A DNA stretch of 42,846 bases from Akkermansia muciniphila (GCA_945861535.1 CAMAUZ010000069.1:1-42846), one strand, 5' to 3'. Counted from the stretch's first letter, positions 27,575-36,334 are shown. Numbers and translations: made by a program. Notes: generated by a model not told the origin, from the letters alone.

Positions 27575-27768
27575 GGAGTGCGGCCGTCCACAGCCGCAGC
27601 AGCGTCCGCACGCACGCAGGCCGCGGAAAAAATCCTGTCGGCTCACTGCGCCTCACCTCGCTGCACCCGAGGACGGGCGCGCTACGCACGCCCCGGAGCG
27701 CGGCCATCCACAGCCGCAGCAGCGTCCGCACGCACGCGGGCTGCCGAAAAATCCTGTCGGCTCACTGC
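27575..27768. repeat. two tandem copies of a 75-bp R1-type repeat
   Basis: 27575-27649 and 27695-27768 are direct copies, 120 bases apart, starting GGAGTGCGGCC / GGAGCGCGGCC and ending TCCTGTCGGCTCACTGC. They differ at about eight positions, mostly around the GCAGGCCGCGG / GCGGGCTGCCG segment. They fill the 324-base gap between the FAD oxidoreductase and dioxygenase genes, where no gene is seen. Confidence 0.85.
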
Positions 27769-27845
27769 ACTTCACGCTGCTGCGACTGGTCGCCGCGACA
27801 CCGCCGCGCTCCGAGGAACGGGCGGCGGAGCTTCAGAAGTCGCGT

Positions 27846-28577
27846 TTACGCCGGCGGAGTCAGCGTGACCGCGGCGGTGTAAGCGGCCTGGAGGACGGGA
27901 TCGGTCTGCGTGTGGCGGCCGCGGAAGACAAAGAGCAGTCCGAGGCGCGGATGATCGGTGCGGTTGGGGGCGGAGTGATGAATAGTGTTGCAGTGATGAA
28001 TTGTGGCGTCGCCGGGATCGAGGAGCGCGCGGAATTGTTCGGCCGGCGGCACAACCGGCGGCGACGCGAGGCCAATCGAGTTGCCACGCACGCCGGAGGG
28101 CTTGGTGGGCAGGACGCCCTGGCGATGCGAGCCGCGGAGGAAACACACCGGACCGTTGGCGTCCGTCACAGGATCGATGGCGATCCAGACGGTGAGCATG
28201 TCGGGCGGGGTCTGGCAGAAGTAGGCGTTGTCCTGATGCGGCGGCACACCGGAGCCGATGCGCGCGGGTTTGTTGAAGGTCTCGACGCCGGCGAGGACGG
28301 GTTCACCGTGGAGGAGCGGGGCGACGAGGGCGCGAACGGCCGGGCGATCGGCCAAGGCGCCGAGCTTCGGATTGTGCAGCTCGAGTCGCCAAAGGTTGCG
28401 GACGGTGACGCCATCGGCTTCGCGCGTGGCAGCATTGGCGGGAAGCGCGGCGAGGTCGTCGCGAATGTAGCGCGCCAGCTCAGCACGCACCTCGGCAACG
28501 TCGGCGGGCGTGAGAAGTCCGCGGAGCAGCACGACGCCGTCGCGCTCGTAGTCGTGGAGGATATCGGTGGGGGACAT
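27846..28577 (-). CDS. phytanoyl-CoA dioxygenase (PhyH) family protein
   Basis: A 243-residue Fe(II)/2-oxoglutarate-dependent oxygenase of the PhyH family. The iron-binding residues are the His and Asp of VPPHQDNAYF (about residue 115) and the distal His in CNTIHHSAPNRTDHPRLGL (about 200), whose Arg would hold 2-oxoglutarate. Also typical are MLTVWIAIDPVTDANGPVCF and LRGSHRQG. No signal peptide. The family hydroxylates diverse small substrates and the target here is unknown. It is upstream of the FAD oxidoreductase on the same strand, but the repeat-filled 324-base gap leaves co-transcription uncertain. Confidence 0.9.
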   Translation of the reverse strand: MSPTDILHDYERDGVVLLRGLLTPADVAEVRAELARYIRDDLAALPANAATREADGVTVRNLWRLELHNPKLGALADRPAVRALVAPLLHGEPVLAGVETFNKPARIGSGVPPHQDNAYFCQTPPDMLTVWIAIDPVTDANGPVCFLRGSHRQGVLPTKPSGVRGNSIGLASPPVVPPAEQFRALLDPGDATIHHCNTIHHSAPNRTDHPRLGLLFVFRGRHTQTDPVLQAAYTAAVTLTPPA

Positions 28578-28781
28578 GCAGCCGGATAAGGGTTTAACGA
28601 ATCACTGGTTTACAGCGTTGAGACGTTGAAAGGTTGAACGGGGGCGACGGGACGCGGCAATAGAATTGTTGCGCGGCGGGAATGGACGGGCGCAACTCCG
28701 CCCAACCCACTCAGCCGAGCCAATTCCGCTGGCCCGCAGAGAACGCGATGCACCCAGGGGCGGCGGAGCCGCAACCAACCT

Positions 28782-29060
28782 GGAGCGCGGCCGTCCCGGC
28801 CCCAGCGGCGGCATCGGAGCCGGGGCGGATGGAATCTGTTGCGCACTCGCAGGTCCATAGCTGCTGCGGGCGGGACGCCCGCGCTCCGGAAACCTCGCGG
28901 AGCGCGGGGATTTCTCGCGGAGCGCGGCTGTGTGCGCGGAGCACCAGCCGCAGCCGGTTGGCCACACGGGAAGCGTCTGATTTCAACGGGCGCCCACGCC
29001 GTTTCGGGCCTGCTGCGGCTGGTCCTCGGCGGACACATCCGCCCTCCATAAGTTGCGGCT
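28782..29060. repeat. dispersed GC-rich repeat module R1, copy 4
   Basis: 28782-28826 matches the inverse of 22289-22333 at roughly 40 of 45 bases. GCGGAGCGCGGCTGTGTGCG at about 28918 matches the inverse of 24961-24990. A hairpin GCGGGC-GGGAC-GCCCGC lies near 28866. The whole spacer 28578-29442 between divergent genes has no convincing gene; 28602-28640 also has a short GTTGAGACGTTGAAAGGTTG low-complexity tract. Confidence 0.78.
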
Positions 29061-29302
29061 CCGCCGCCCTGTACTACATCCCTGCAGAATCCTCGCGTTC
29101 CGCGAGAATTTTTCCTACCACGCTCGCCCCGTCCCTGATTCGTCACCTTCCCATTCCCCTGCCGAACCCGGCTGCGTCCCCCCGAAAACGGCCGCGAGCG
29201 CCGGCAGCCAAATCATCCGTTTCCTTTTGCGCCCGCCGCACAAAAGCGGCCCGAAAATTCCACGCTCTTCTCCCACCTTCCGCGCTGCGACCGGGGACCG
29301 GT

Positions 29303-29381
29303 CGCGCTCCTTGGGTTGCGGCTCCGTCGCACTGCGCTCATCCCGTCTCTGTGCTTCTCTTATGGGGTTCGATTGCATAGA
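29303..29381. repeat. dispersed GC-rich repeat module R1, copy 5 (partial)
   Basis: 29303-29325 is the exact inverse of 22088-22110 (23 of 23 bases). The following bases to about 29381 (GTCTCTGTG... GATTGCATAG) align with 22354-22403 in the same order, giving what looks like a shared element end. It lies in the presumed promoter region of the sialidase-like gene at 29443. Confidence 0.78.
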
Positions 29382-29442
29382 TTCGGTCATCAAACTCCGC
29401 GAAAACCAGTTCCGCTCCTGAATCCTCCATCCATTCTAAAAT

Positions 29443-30705
29443 ATGAAAAACCCATCACTCTCCCGACGCCAATGGCTCGGGGCCACCACCGCCGCGGCGG
29501 GCGGTTACATCCTATCGCGTCCTTATCGCCTAAGTGCCGCACTCTCGGACGTCGCGGAGACGAAACACTTCTGGTATCGCGGCGCGCCGGACGGTCCCTA
29601 CATCGACTCGCAGCGGGACCACAAGGCGTTTGGATTCGGCAACGGGAAACTCTTCCTATCAGAGGACAACGCGAAAACCTGGCGACACAGCGCGGAATTC
29701 GCGGAGGCGGACAATCTCACCTGGAGCTGTCTCTTGAAAAACGGCAACATCCTGTTCGCCACACGCGAGCGACTCTTCCTGAGCACCGACAATCTAAAGA
29801 CGCATCGTGAGATCATCGTGAAGAATCGCGACGGCAGCGATTACCGGCCGCACCAGCCGGTGAATCCCAAACTTCCCGGCTGGTATTTTCATACGCTCGA
29901 CGGCGAGCACTGTTTCGAAGTGAACGGCCGGGAAATTCTCGTGTGGGGCAACTATTGCAACGTGGTCGGCGGCGCGGTGCCGGTGAACATTTACTACTCC
30001 ACCGACAGTGGGGAGACCGTGAAACTGGCGTATTCGTTCGGACGCAACCCGAAGTTTCAGGAAAAGGGCGCCGCACCGTCCGCACCGCCGCTCGGTGACC
30101 CGACCAACCCGCTCCTGTGCCGCCATGTCCATGGCGTATCCTACAACCCGGCCGAGAACGCCTTCTACGCCTGCACCGGTGACATCGACCGCGGCCACGG
30201 CAACGAGTGTCACTGGCTGCGCGGCACCTACGACGCGAAGGCCGACGCGTGGAGTTGGAAAGTCATCGTTTCCGTGAACTCCAACTCCCGTTTCAAATGC
30301 GGCGGGATCAATTTCGTGGACGGACGGTGCTATTGGATCTCCGACGCCAACGGCCCGAAGGTTGGCCCCGAGCATGACCGCGGGGTTTTCTCCTGCGCGC
30401 CCGCGGACATCGCGGACACCTCGAAGCACACGCTGCTTTTCAATCCCAAGTTCGAGTCCGCGAACCTGCTCATCCAGGACGGTGTGATGCTCGCGACTCA
30501 TTGTGCGCCGGCCTCGACTTATGCGAACGGCATCATCTACTCGCCCGACATGGGCAAAACCTGGGTGCAATACGATCTCAAGGAATTTGGTCCGCGCTCG
30601 GGCTGCCGCATCCACCGGAAAAACAGCGACGGCTGGTTCCGCCTCGATCTGCGCAAAGGCTGGATCGACCGCGCGGAAGTCATGTTCATCAAGCCAAAAC
30701 CCTGA
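29443..30705 (+). CDS. Asp-box (sialidase/BNR-like) protein, Tat-exported
   Basis: A 420-residue protein with a twin-arginine signal (LSRRQWLGATTAAAGGYIL). Asp-box repeats S/T-x-D-x-G-x-T-W that shape beta-propellers are seen as LSEDNAKTWRH, LSTDNLKTH, YYSTDSGETV and YSPDMGKTWVQ, spread through the chain, so the fold is probably a six-bladed sialidase-like propeller. The catalytic Arg triad, Tyr and Glu of true sialidases are not clearly placed, so glycosidase activity is not claimed. It is the first of three exported proteins on the same strand. Confidence 0.82.
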   Translation: MKNPSLSRRQWLGATTAAAGGYILSRPYRLSAALSDVAETKHFWYRGAPDGPYIDSQRDHKAFGFGNGKLFLSEDNAKTWRHSAEFAEADNLTWSCLLKNGNILFATRERLFLSTDNLKTHREIIVKNRDGSDYRPHQPVNPKLPGWYFHTLDGEHCFEVNGREILVWGNYCNVVGGAVPVNIYYSTDSGETVKLAYSFGRNPKFQEKGAAPSAPPLGDPTNPLLCRHVHGVSYNPAENAFYACTGDIDRGHGNECHWLRGTYDAKADAWSWKVIVSVNSNSRFKCGGINFVDGRCYWISDANGPKVGPEHDRGVFSCAPADIADTSKHTLLFNPKFESANLLIQDGVMLATHCAPASTYANGIIYSPDMGKTWVQYDLKEFGPRSGCRIHRKNSDGWFRLDLRKGWIDRAEVMFIKPKP

Positions 30706-30795
30706 GATCACTGGTGTCACTGAAACACGCAGCAGCCCGCGATGTTTGTTTCCCTCCGTAACCCAGCCAGTCATTCCCGAAAATCCCTGCCCCCT

Positions 30796-33072
30796 ATGTT
30801 ACCTCATAAGATAGCTATCCTGCGCCGACTGGTTCTCGGGGCCCTGCTTTTCTTCTCCTCGCCAGGCTACGCCGCTCCCCCCAACACCTGGACCAAGCTG
30901 GACGCCGCCACCGTTGTCGGCCGGCGCTGGGACGTGCCGCTCGGCTATGATCCGGTCGCCGGACAGTTCGCCATTCTCGGCGGGCGCTCGAGTTACGCCG
31001 ACTATCGCAAGCCGCGTTCCTACGATGTGCTTAACCTCGATCCCAAGAGCAGCGAATGGGAGAACAGCTTCCCGCCCGGAAAAGACTGGGGGCCAAAAGT
31101 CGGCGCCGCCACCGCGCCGTCATGGAAGGGAGAAGCCTGGGGATTTCGTGATCTGGAAGGCAATGTGCGGCCCAATTGGACCATCTACGGCACCTTCTCG
31201 CTTGGACAGAAATACGATTACGACCCGGAGACGAAGGCCTTCTATTTCTACGCCGGTGGCAGCACCTTCAAGTACGAGCCGGGGGAACGCCGCTGGACCG
31301 ATCTCCAGCCGGCGACGCATCCGGAGAAAGAACTCGGTGGCGTACTGCTGTGGAGTTCCATGGCCTACGACGCACACAACCGACAGTTCGTCCTATTCGG
31401 CGGTGGCAATGTCCAAAGTGAACGCGGTGACCCCGGCACGTGGACTTACTCGCCCGCCAGAAATACTTGGACGCAACTGAAACTTGAACTGCAGCCGCCA
31501 CAGCGCGCCAACTCACGGCTCGTCTATGACCCGGTAAACCGGAAGGTCGTCCTGTTCGGCGGGGATCAGCTCGATCAGTTGCGGAACGACACGTGGCTTT
31601 TCGATGTCGTCAAACAGAGGTGGAGCACGACACCGCCCACCCTCGCGCCGACGCCGCGGGGCGGGCACGCGATGATGTGGTTGCCCACGGCCAAGAAGAT
31701 TCTGCTCCTCGGCGGTTATGGCTACTCCTCGACCACGGAGTATGTGGCTTCGCTCTACCAGCGACTGCCGCTCGAGTTATGGACCTATGATGTCGCCGCC
31801 AATCGGTGGGATTTTCTCGGGCAATCCGAGTTGAAGACCGGTCCTGACACGCCCGCGAATTTCTTCACCAGCGCCGCCGCCGATGCGGATGACCGGGTGG
31901 TGGTGCTGGGTCAGACCGGCACCTGGCAGTGCCAGATCGATCTCACCAAGACGGATGAGGCTGCGCGGGAGAAATATGGCAAGCCGTCGGACGAGATTGT
32001 GATGCGACGGCTGTCACACGAGCCGCGTTGGTATGCCGAAGCCCCACCGTCAGCCGTGGCGGGGCGCGGCGATGCGCAGTTCACAGAGCTGCCGGCAAAT
32101 GAGTGGCGGGTGCAGCCGACACCGCGGCGACCAATGATGAACATGGACTGGGGCTCCGCGGTCTTCGCGCCGGAACTTGATCTTATCCAGCGGTTTTCCG
32201 GCGGGCACTCCGCCTACAGCGGCACGGCCCCGCAAGTTTACGACGTGAAGGCTGATCGCTACTCGCTACCTTTCGCTCCCGAATATCCGGTCGAATATGT
32301 GTACTCGAACGATCAGGTGCGCGGCGAATGGAGCTTCAAAGGCAATCCGTGGATGACCGGGCACACTTACAAATCGACGGGCTACGATCCCAATCTCAAG
32401 GTGCTGGTGTTCGCGCCGCATGACTTCACCTATTTCTTCGATCCCCAGAAATCCCAGTGGTCGCGCAGCGGCGAGCGCAATCCCTATCAGGCGAATTTCT
32501 ACGTCGTGACCGTCTGCGCCACTCCACAAGGTGCCGTCGTGTGGGCCAACCACCGCCAGGGCGGCGCACCGGGACTATGGCGGCTCGATGCAGAGTCACG
32601 CACCTGGAAGCCGCTGCCGCTTAAAGGGGACATGCCGACCACGAGCGCCGACCACCACGGCATGGCCTATGATTCCAAGCGCGACCGGCTGCTGCTGTTC
32701 AGCGATCTCGGCAAACACAAGGGCGATGTGCTCGAGTACGATTTCAAAGCCGGGCAGACGCGCTGGCTGATCGCGGCAGGCAAAGACCGGGCGCTGGCCC
32801 CATCGCGCGAGACGGCCTACCTGACGGATGCCGACGCCGTGCTGATTGGCGCCCATGTGCCCGGTGAATCGGCTTGGTTGATGTACGACTGCGCGGCGAA
32901 CCGCTGGGTCGGCGTCGAGTTGAAGGGAACCGATCCGATCGGGAAAAAGACGTTCAACAACTCGATGGGGCTGATGTTCGATCCGAATCGCCGGCTGGTC
33001 TGGGCGGTGGGCCAGCACAGCCAGGTCCATGTGTTGCGGTTGGATGCCACGGGAGCGCGAAGGTTGGAATAG
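30796..33072 (+). CDS. Kelch-like repeat protein, secreted
   Basis: A 758-residue protein. Signal peptide IAILRRLVLGALLFFSSPGYA, cleaved near AAP. The body has Kelch-type repeats in which a Gly-Gly pair follows hydrophobic residues and is followed by W: FAILGGRSSY, FVLFGGGNVQ with GTWTYSPARNTW, VVLFGGDQLD with DTWLFDVVKQRW, ILLLGGYGYS with LWTYDVAANRW, and weaker copies later. This predicts one or two beta-propellers for ligand or surface binding. No catalytic motif is recognised. ATG 30796 starts the signal peptide; the in-frame 30742 adds 18 unlikely residues. It lies 90 bases after the Asp-box gene and is likely co-transcribed. Confidence 0.83.
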   Translation: MLPHKIAILRRLVLGALLFFSSPGYAAPPNTWTKLDAATVVGRRWDVPLGYDPVAGQFAILGGRSSYADYRKPRSYDVLNLDPKSSEWENSFPPGKDWGPKVGAATAPSWKGEAWGFRDLEGNVRPNWTIYGTFSLGQKYDYDPETKAFYFYAGGSTFKYEPGERRWTDLQPATHPEKELGGVLLWSSMAYDAHNRQFVLFGGGNVQSERGDPGTWTYSPARNTWTQLKLELQPPQRANSRLVYDPVNRKVVLFGGDQLDQLRNDTWLFDVVKQRWSTTPPTLAPTPRGGHAMMWLPTAKKILLLGGYGYSSTTEYVASLYQRLPLELWTYDVAANRWDFLGQSELKTGPDTPANFFTSAAADADDRVVVLGQTGTWQCQIDLTKTDEAAREKYGKPSDEIVMRRLSHEPRWYAEAPPSAVAGRGDAQFTELPANEWRVQPTPRRPMMNMDWGSAVFAPELDLIQRFSGGHSAYSGTAPQVYDVKADRYSLPFAPEYPVEYVYSNDQVRGEWSFKGNPWMTGHTYKSTGYDPNLKVLVFAPHDFTYFFDPQKSQWSRSGERNPYQANFYVVTVCATPQGAVVWANHRQGGAPGLWRLDAESRTWKPLPLKGDMPTTSADHHGMAYDSKRDRLLLFSDLGKHKGDVLEYDFKAGQTRWLIAAGKDRALAPSRETAYLTDADAVLIGAHVPGESAWLMYDCAANRWVGVELKGTDPIGKKTFNNSMGLMFDPNRRLVWAVGQHSQVHVLRLDATGARRLE

Positions 33073-33267
33073 GTGGTCGCGGTCGGAGGGGGAATGGAAC
33101 TACGGGAAGCACAACCGACACGAAAAAGGAGGGCGTTGCAGCGAATGATTGTCTCACTCAGAGGATGAGGATTGGGACTATCGTGGAAACTTACGTGCAG
33201 CCCTTGTTTTTGCGGGTTCCATGGATTTGCTTGAAAGCCATTTCCGCTGGTCCGAACCTCCCGCCCG

Positions 33268-34857
33268 ATGATCTCTCACCTTCTCGGCGTGTCACTCGCC
33301 GTGCTGCTTCTGGCCACGCCGCACGTCCTGGGGGCGGCGCAAAAGCTTTCCGAGCGCGACGTTTTCTTCGCGGCCACCAATGCGCACACCTTCGTCATCC
33401 AGATTCCGCCGGGCGAATACGCGAAACTGCGCAAGGACAACCGCGCCTATGTGAAGTGCGACGTGACGGTGGACGGCACGTTCCTGGCGAAGGACTGTGG
33501 CGTGCATCTCAAGGGCGGCGCGGGCAGCTTCCGCAACCTCGATGACAAACCTGCGCTCACACTGAGCTTCGGCAAGTTTCAGGAGGGGCAGAAACTCGCG
33601 GGCATCCACAAGTTGCATCTCAATAATTCCGTGCAGGACCCGAGTTACATGACGGAAAATCTTTGCGCCTGGCTTTTCGACAAAGCCGGCGTGCCTGCAC
33701 CGAAAGTGACGTGGGGCCGGGTCAAGCTCAACGGACGAGACCTCGGATTCTTCGTGGTGAAAGAAGGCTACGCGAAAGATTTCATCCACCGTAATTTCAA
33801 GGATGCGACGGGGAACTTCTACGACGGCGGCTTCTGTCAGGACATCGACGCCAAAAAGCGGAAAACGGCCGGCGACAATCCCGACGACCAAAGCGACCTC
33901 AAGGAACTGGCGCTTGCCGCGCGCGAACCCGATCCCGCCAAACGCTGGGCGGCGCTGGGTGAACGCCTCGATATGGAGCGCTTCGCGGCCTTCACGGTGC
34001 TGGAGGTCTTCACCGGCCACTGGGACGGCTACACGCACAACCGCAACAACTACCGGATGTACCACGACCCGAGGACCGACAAGCTGGTGTTCATCCCTTC
34101 GGGCATGGACCAGATGTTCGGCGGCGGCCAGCACGCGCTGCGGCCCGGCGGTCTCAACGGCATGGTCACCGCCGCGTTCATGCAAACGCCGGCGGGCCGC
34201 GCGCTCTACGAACAGCAGGCCAAAAAACTGTTCACCAGCGTCTTCGGCCTCGAAGACATGCTCGCGCATGTGAATGAGATCGGCGCCGTCATCCAGTCCG
34301 GCCTCGTCGCCATCAGTCCGAACGCAGCGCGGGGGCACCAGGGCCAGATTGCCGGACTGCGCGACCGCATTATCGGGCGTCATCGCGACATCGCCCGGCA
34401 GCTTGCCGAGCCGCCACCGGAGCCGATCAAATTCGCGGCGGACGGCACCACCCAGATCAAACGCTGGGAAGCCAAGCAGGATTCCGGCGACCCGCAGCAG
34501 GACCAGCCGAAAGTGGACGGTCATGCCACCTATCACATCCTGGCCAAGAACCGCGGGACGGTCGCCTCGTGGCGCGCGCCGGTGACCTTGCCGGCCGGCA
34601 AATACCGATTCACCGCGCGCGTTAAATGCGCCGGCATCCAGCCCGTCAATGACCCTCCCGGAATCGGCGCGGGCCTGCGCATCTCGGGCGGCCAGCGCAC
34701 CAACAAACTGGTGGGCAACTCGGACTGGACCACGCTGGAGCACCTCATCGAAATCGCCGGTACCGATGAAATCGTCCTGGTCGCCGAACTCCGCGCCAAC
34801 AAGGGCGAGGTCTGGTTCGACTCTGACTCCTTCAAAATCGGCAAGGTTAAAAATTAG
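33268..34857 (+). CDS. CotH-kinase family protein, secreted
   Basis: A 529-residue protein with signal peptide LLGVSLAVLLLATPHVLGA. The CotH core covers about residues 30-370: VHLKGGAGSFRNLDDKPALT, KLHLNNSVQDPSYMTE, GRDLGFFVVKEGYAKDF, then HWDGYTHNRNNYRMYHDPRT and FIPSGMDQMF, the conserved metal/ATP-site region. In most CotH proteins this last block reads IPWDxD; here it is PSGMDQ. Bacterial CotH proteins are atypical kinases of secreted proteins. Residues 420-529 form a separate beta-sandwich domain (FTARVKCAGIQPVNDP, WFDSDSFKI), likely carbohydrate-binding. It is third in the exported cluster, 195 bases after the Kelch-like gene. Confidence 0.87.
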   Translation: MISHLLGVSLAVLLLATPHVLGAAQKLSERDVFFAATNAHTFVIQIPPGEYAKLRKDNRAYVKCDVTVDGTFLAKDCGVHLKGGAGSFRNLDDKPALTLSFGKFQEGQKLAGIHKLHLNNSVQDPSYMTENLCAWLFDKAGVPAPKVTWGRVKLNGRDLGFFVVKEGYAKDFIHRNFKDATGNFYDGGFCQDIDAKKRKTAGDNPDDQSDLKELALAAREPDPAKRWAALGERLDMERFAAFTVLEVFTGHWDGYTHNRNNYRMYHDPRTDKLVFIPSGMDQMFGGGQHALRPGGLNGMVTAAFMQTPAGRALYEQQAKKLFTSVFGLEDMLAHVNEIGAVIQSGLVAISPNAARGHQGQIAGLRDRIIGRHRDIARQLAEPPPEPIKFAADGTTQIKRWEAKQDSGDPQQDQPKVDGHATYHILAKNRGTVASWRAPVTLPAGKYRFTARVKCAGIQPVNDPPGIGAGLRISGGQRTNKLVGNSDWTTLEHLIEIAGTDEIVLVAELRANKGEVWFDSDSFKIGKVKN

Positions 34858-34952
34858 CCCCATGTCAGCCCTGACGATTCAATCAAACGGCCAAGGCGCT
34901 TTTCATCCGACGCGAGCAATCCTCCATCCGGCGCGGCGATCACCGGCGGGCG

Positions 34953-35295
34953 GCGGGCGCGTCTCAGTTTCTTGCACTTCTCATTAGCACCCGGCTGCAA
35001 AGGCTGTGTGAAATGTAGCCGTCGAGGTGACGAGGCGGAGGCGACCCACGCGAATGCCGCGGAAATCCGCCTCCTCACGTCGGCGGCTACCGGAAAGCCA
35101 TGGCGTTTTCGCACAGTCTGTTTAGCCGGGTGGTGTTCGGAAAAAGAATCGGACAGCCGTTTCAACGGCTTTGGCGAAGGTATAAACCGCCGGGACAAGA
35201 CCGGAAAACCGCTGAACCGGGTCTTCCCATCTGTCGGCCCAAACACCCGGCTGACGCCGGGTGCTAATGAGATGGGAATCGGTTGCAAGAAACTG
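34953..35295. repeat. composite repeat with three sets of inverted arms
   Basis: Outer: GCGGGCGCGTCTCAGTTTCT at 34953 shares 22 of 24 bases with 24230-24253, and CAGTTTCTTGCA (34965-34976) is exactly inverted at 35284-35295. Second: TCTCATTAGCACCCGGC (34979-34995) is exactly inverted at 35256-35272. Inner: 25-base arms at 35015-35039 and 35066-35090 match at 22 of 25. It fills most of the 595-base gap 34858-35452; no real gene is seen there. Confidence 0.88.
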
Positions 35296-35452
35296 CAACG
35301 TCCGTGGCGCGGCTATGCAAACGCTCAGTCATCGACTAGTAACTGTCCCATGAAAATATCGCAGCTACCTGCTCCACGATCCGCCTACCCACTCCCCTTC
35401 CCCGCCACCCCGCTCATGAACTTCGGACGGCCCCGGCTTCTGTAGTCACCCA

Positions 35453-36334
35453 ATGAACCCCATGAAGAAGCTACTGCTCATCCTCCTGCTGGTGGCAGCG
35501 ATCGGCGCGGCAACTTGGCAGCAGCGGCAGGTCGCCGGGCTGCGCGTGGAGAACCATGTCATCCGGGAACAGCTCAAGCCCCTCGACGAACAGGTGACCA
35601 GCCTGTTGCGACAGCGCGAGCAACTGCGCGTGGAATTGCAGCAGGCCAAGACAGACACCAAGCGCGAGGAAGGCGACCGGACCGAGCTGATCCGACTCCG
35701 AGGCGAAGTTGGACCGCTACGGCATATGGCGCAGGAGCTGCAAGCAATGAAAGCGTCGTCCGCCCGCGCCGCCCAGATGACACGCGATGCGACCGCCACC
35801 ACCCGAATCGCGCCACCCGCCAGCCTGGAAGTGGACCAGATCATCACCCTGCGGGCGCAGGACCTGTGGCAGAGATTGAACCAGTCGCCAACCAACTGGA
35901 TTCCCGAACTGAAGTTCTTGAAGGACGAAGACTGGCGCAAGGTGGCACTCGGCCAGCGATGGGAATCCGAAGAGGAAGCGCGCAAGGCCTTCGGCCAGCT
36001 CCGCAACGCGGCCAAGGAACGTTTCATGGACCGGATGGCAAACGCCCTGCAAAACTTTGGCAAGGCAACCAATGGTCAGCTCCCCACGAAACTGACGGAC
36101 ATCGCCACCTACTTTGAGCCGCCGGTGGACAGCGCCCTGCTGGACCGCTACGAACTGACCGCGCAGCGAAACGTCACCACCGTCCGCCTGAGTCAGAACC
36201 CGGACGAACTGATCGTGAAAGAGAAGAACGCCCTGGATCCTGCGGCGGGAGAAATCCTCCAACTCATCAATTTGAAAGGGAACCTGCGCGGCACAATCGG
36301 CGTGACTCCGCCAACCACCGGGCCGCGGCCGTAG
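35453..36334 (+). CDS. membrane-anchored coiled-coil hypothetical protein
   Basis: A 293-residue protein not assigned to a named family. MNPMKKLLLILLLVAAIGAA is an uncleaved anchor or signal. Residues 30-105 have heptad-like charged helices (LRVENHVIREQLKPLDEQV, LLRQREQLRVELQQAKTD), a probable coiled coil. The C-terminal part (ALQNFGKATNGQLPTKLTDI, YFEPPVDSALLDRYELTAQ) resembles a segment common in Verrucomicrobiota proteins, pilin-like in its 'NGQLPTxLxxLxxYFxPPVD' pattern. It may be an envelope protein or a subunit of a large secreted complex. It stands alone, between a repeat and the integrative element. Confidence 0.8.
   Translation: MNPMKKLLLILLLVAAIGAATWQQRQVAGLRVENHVIREQLKPLDEQVTSLLRQREQLRVELQQAKTDTKREEGDRTELIRLRGEVGPLRHMAQELQAMKASSARAAQMTRDATATTRIAPPASLEVDQIITLRAQDLWQRLNQSPTNWIPELKFLKDEDWRKVALGQRWESEEEARKAFGQLRNAAKERFMDRMANALQNFGKATNGQLPTKLTDIATYFEPPVDSALLDRYELTAQRNVTTVRLSQNPDELIVKEKNALDPAAGEILQLINLKGNLRGTIGVTPPTTGPRP

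Noticed and set aside
25374..28589. A 1071-codon open frame on the plus strand.
   Set aside because: It lies antisense to the FAD oxidoreductase and dioxygenase genes, both with clear motifs, and crosses the repeats between them. Its residue composition is the usual mirror of GC-rich coding DNA.
34972..35445. A 157-codon plus-strand open frame in the gap after the CotH gene.
   Set aside because: It is made almost wholly of the composite repeat with inverted arms; such frames are by-products of repeats.
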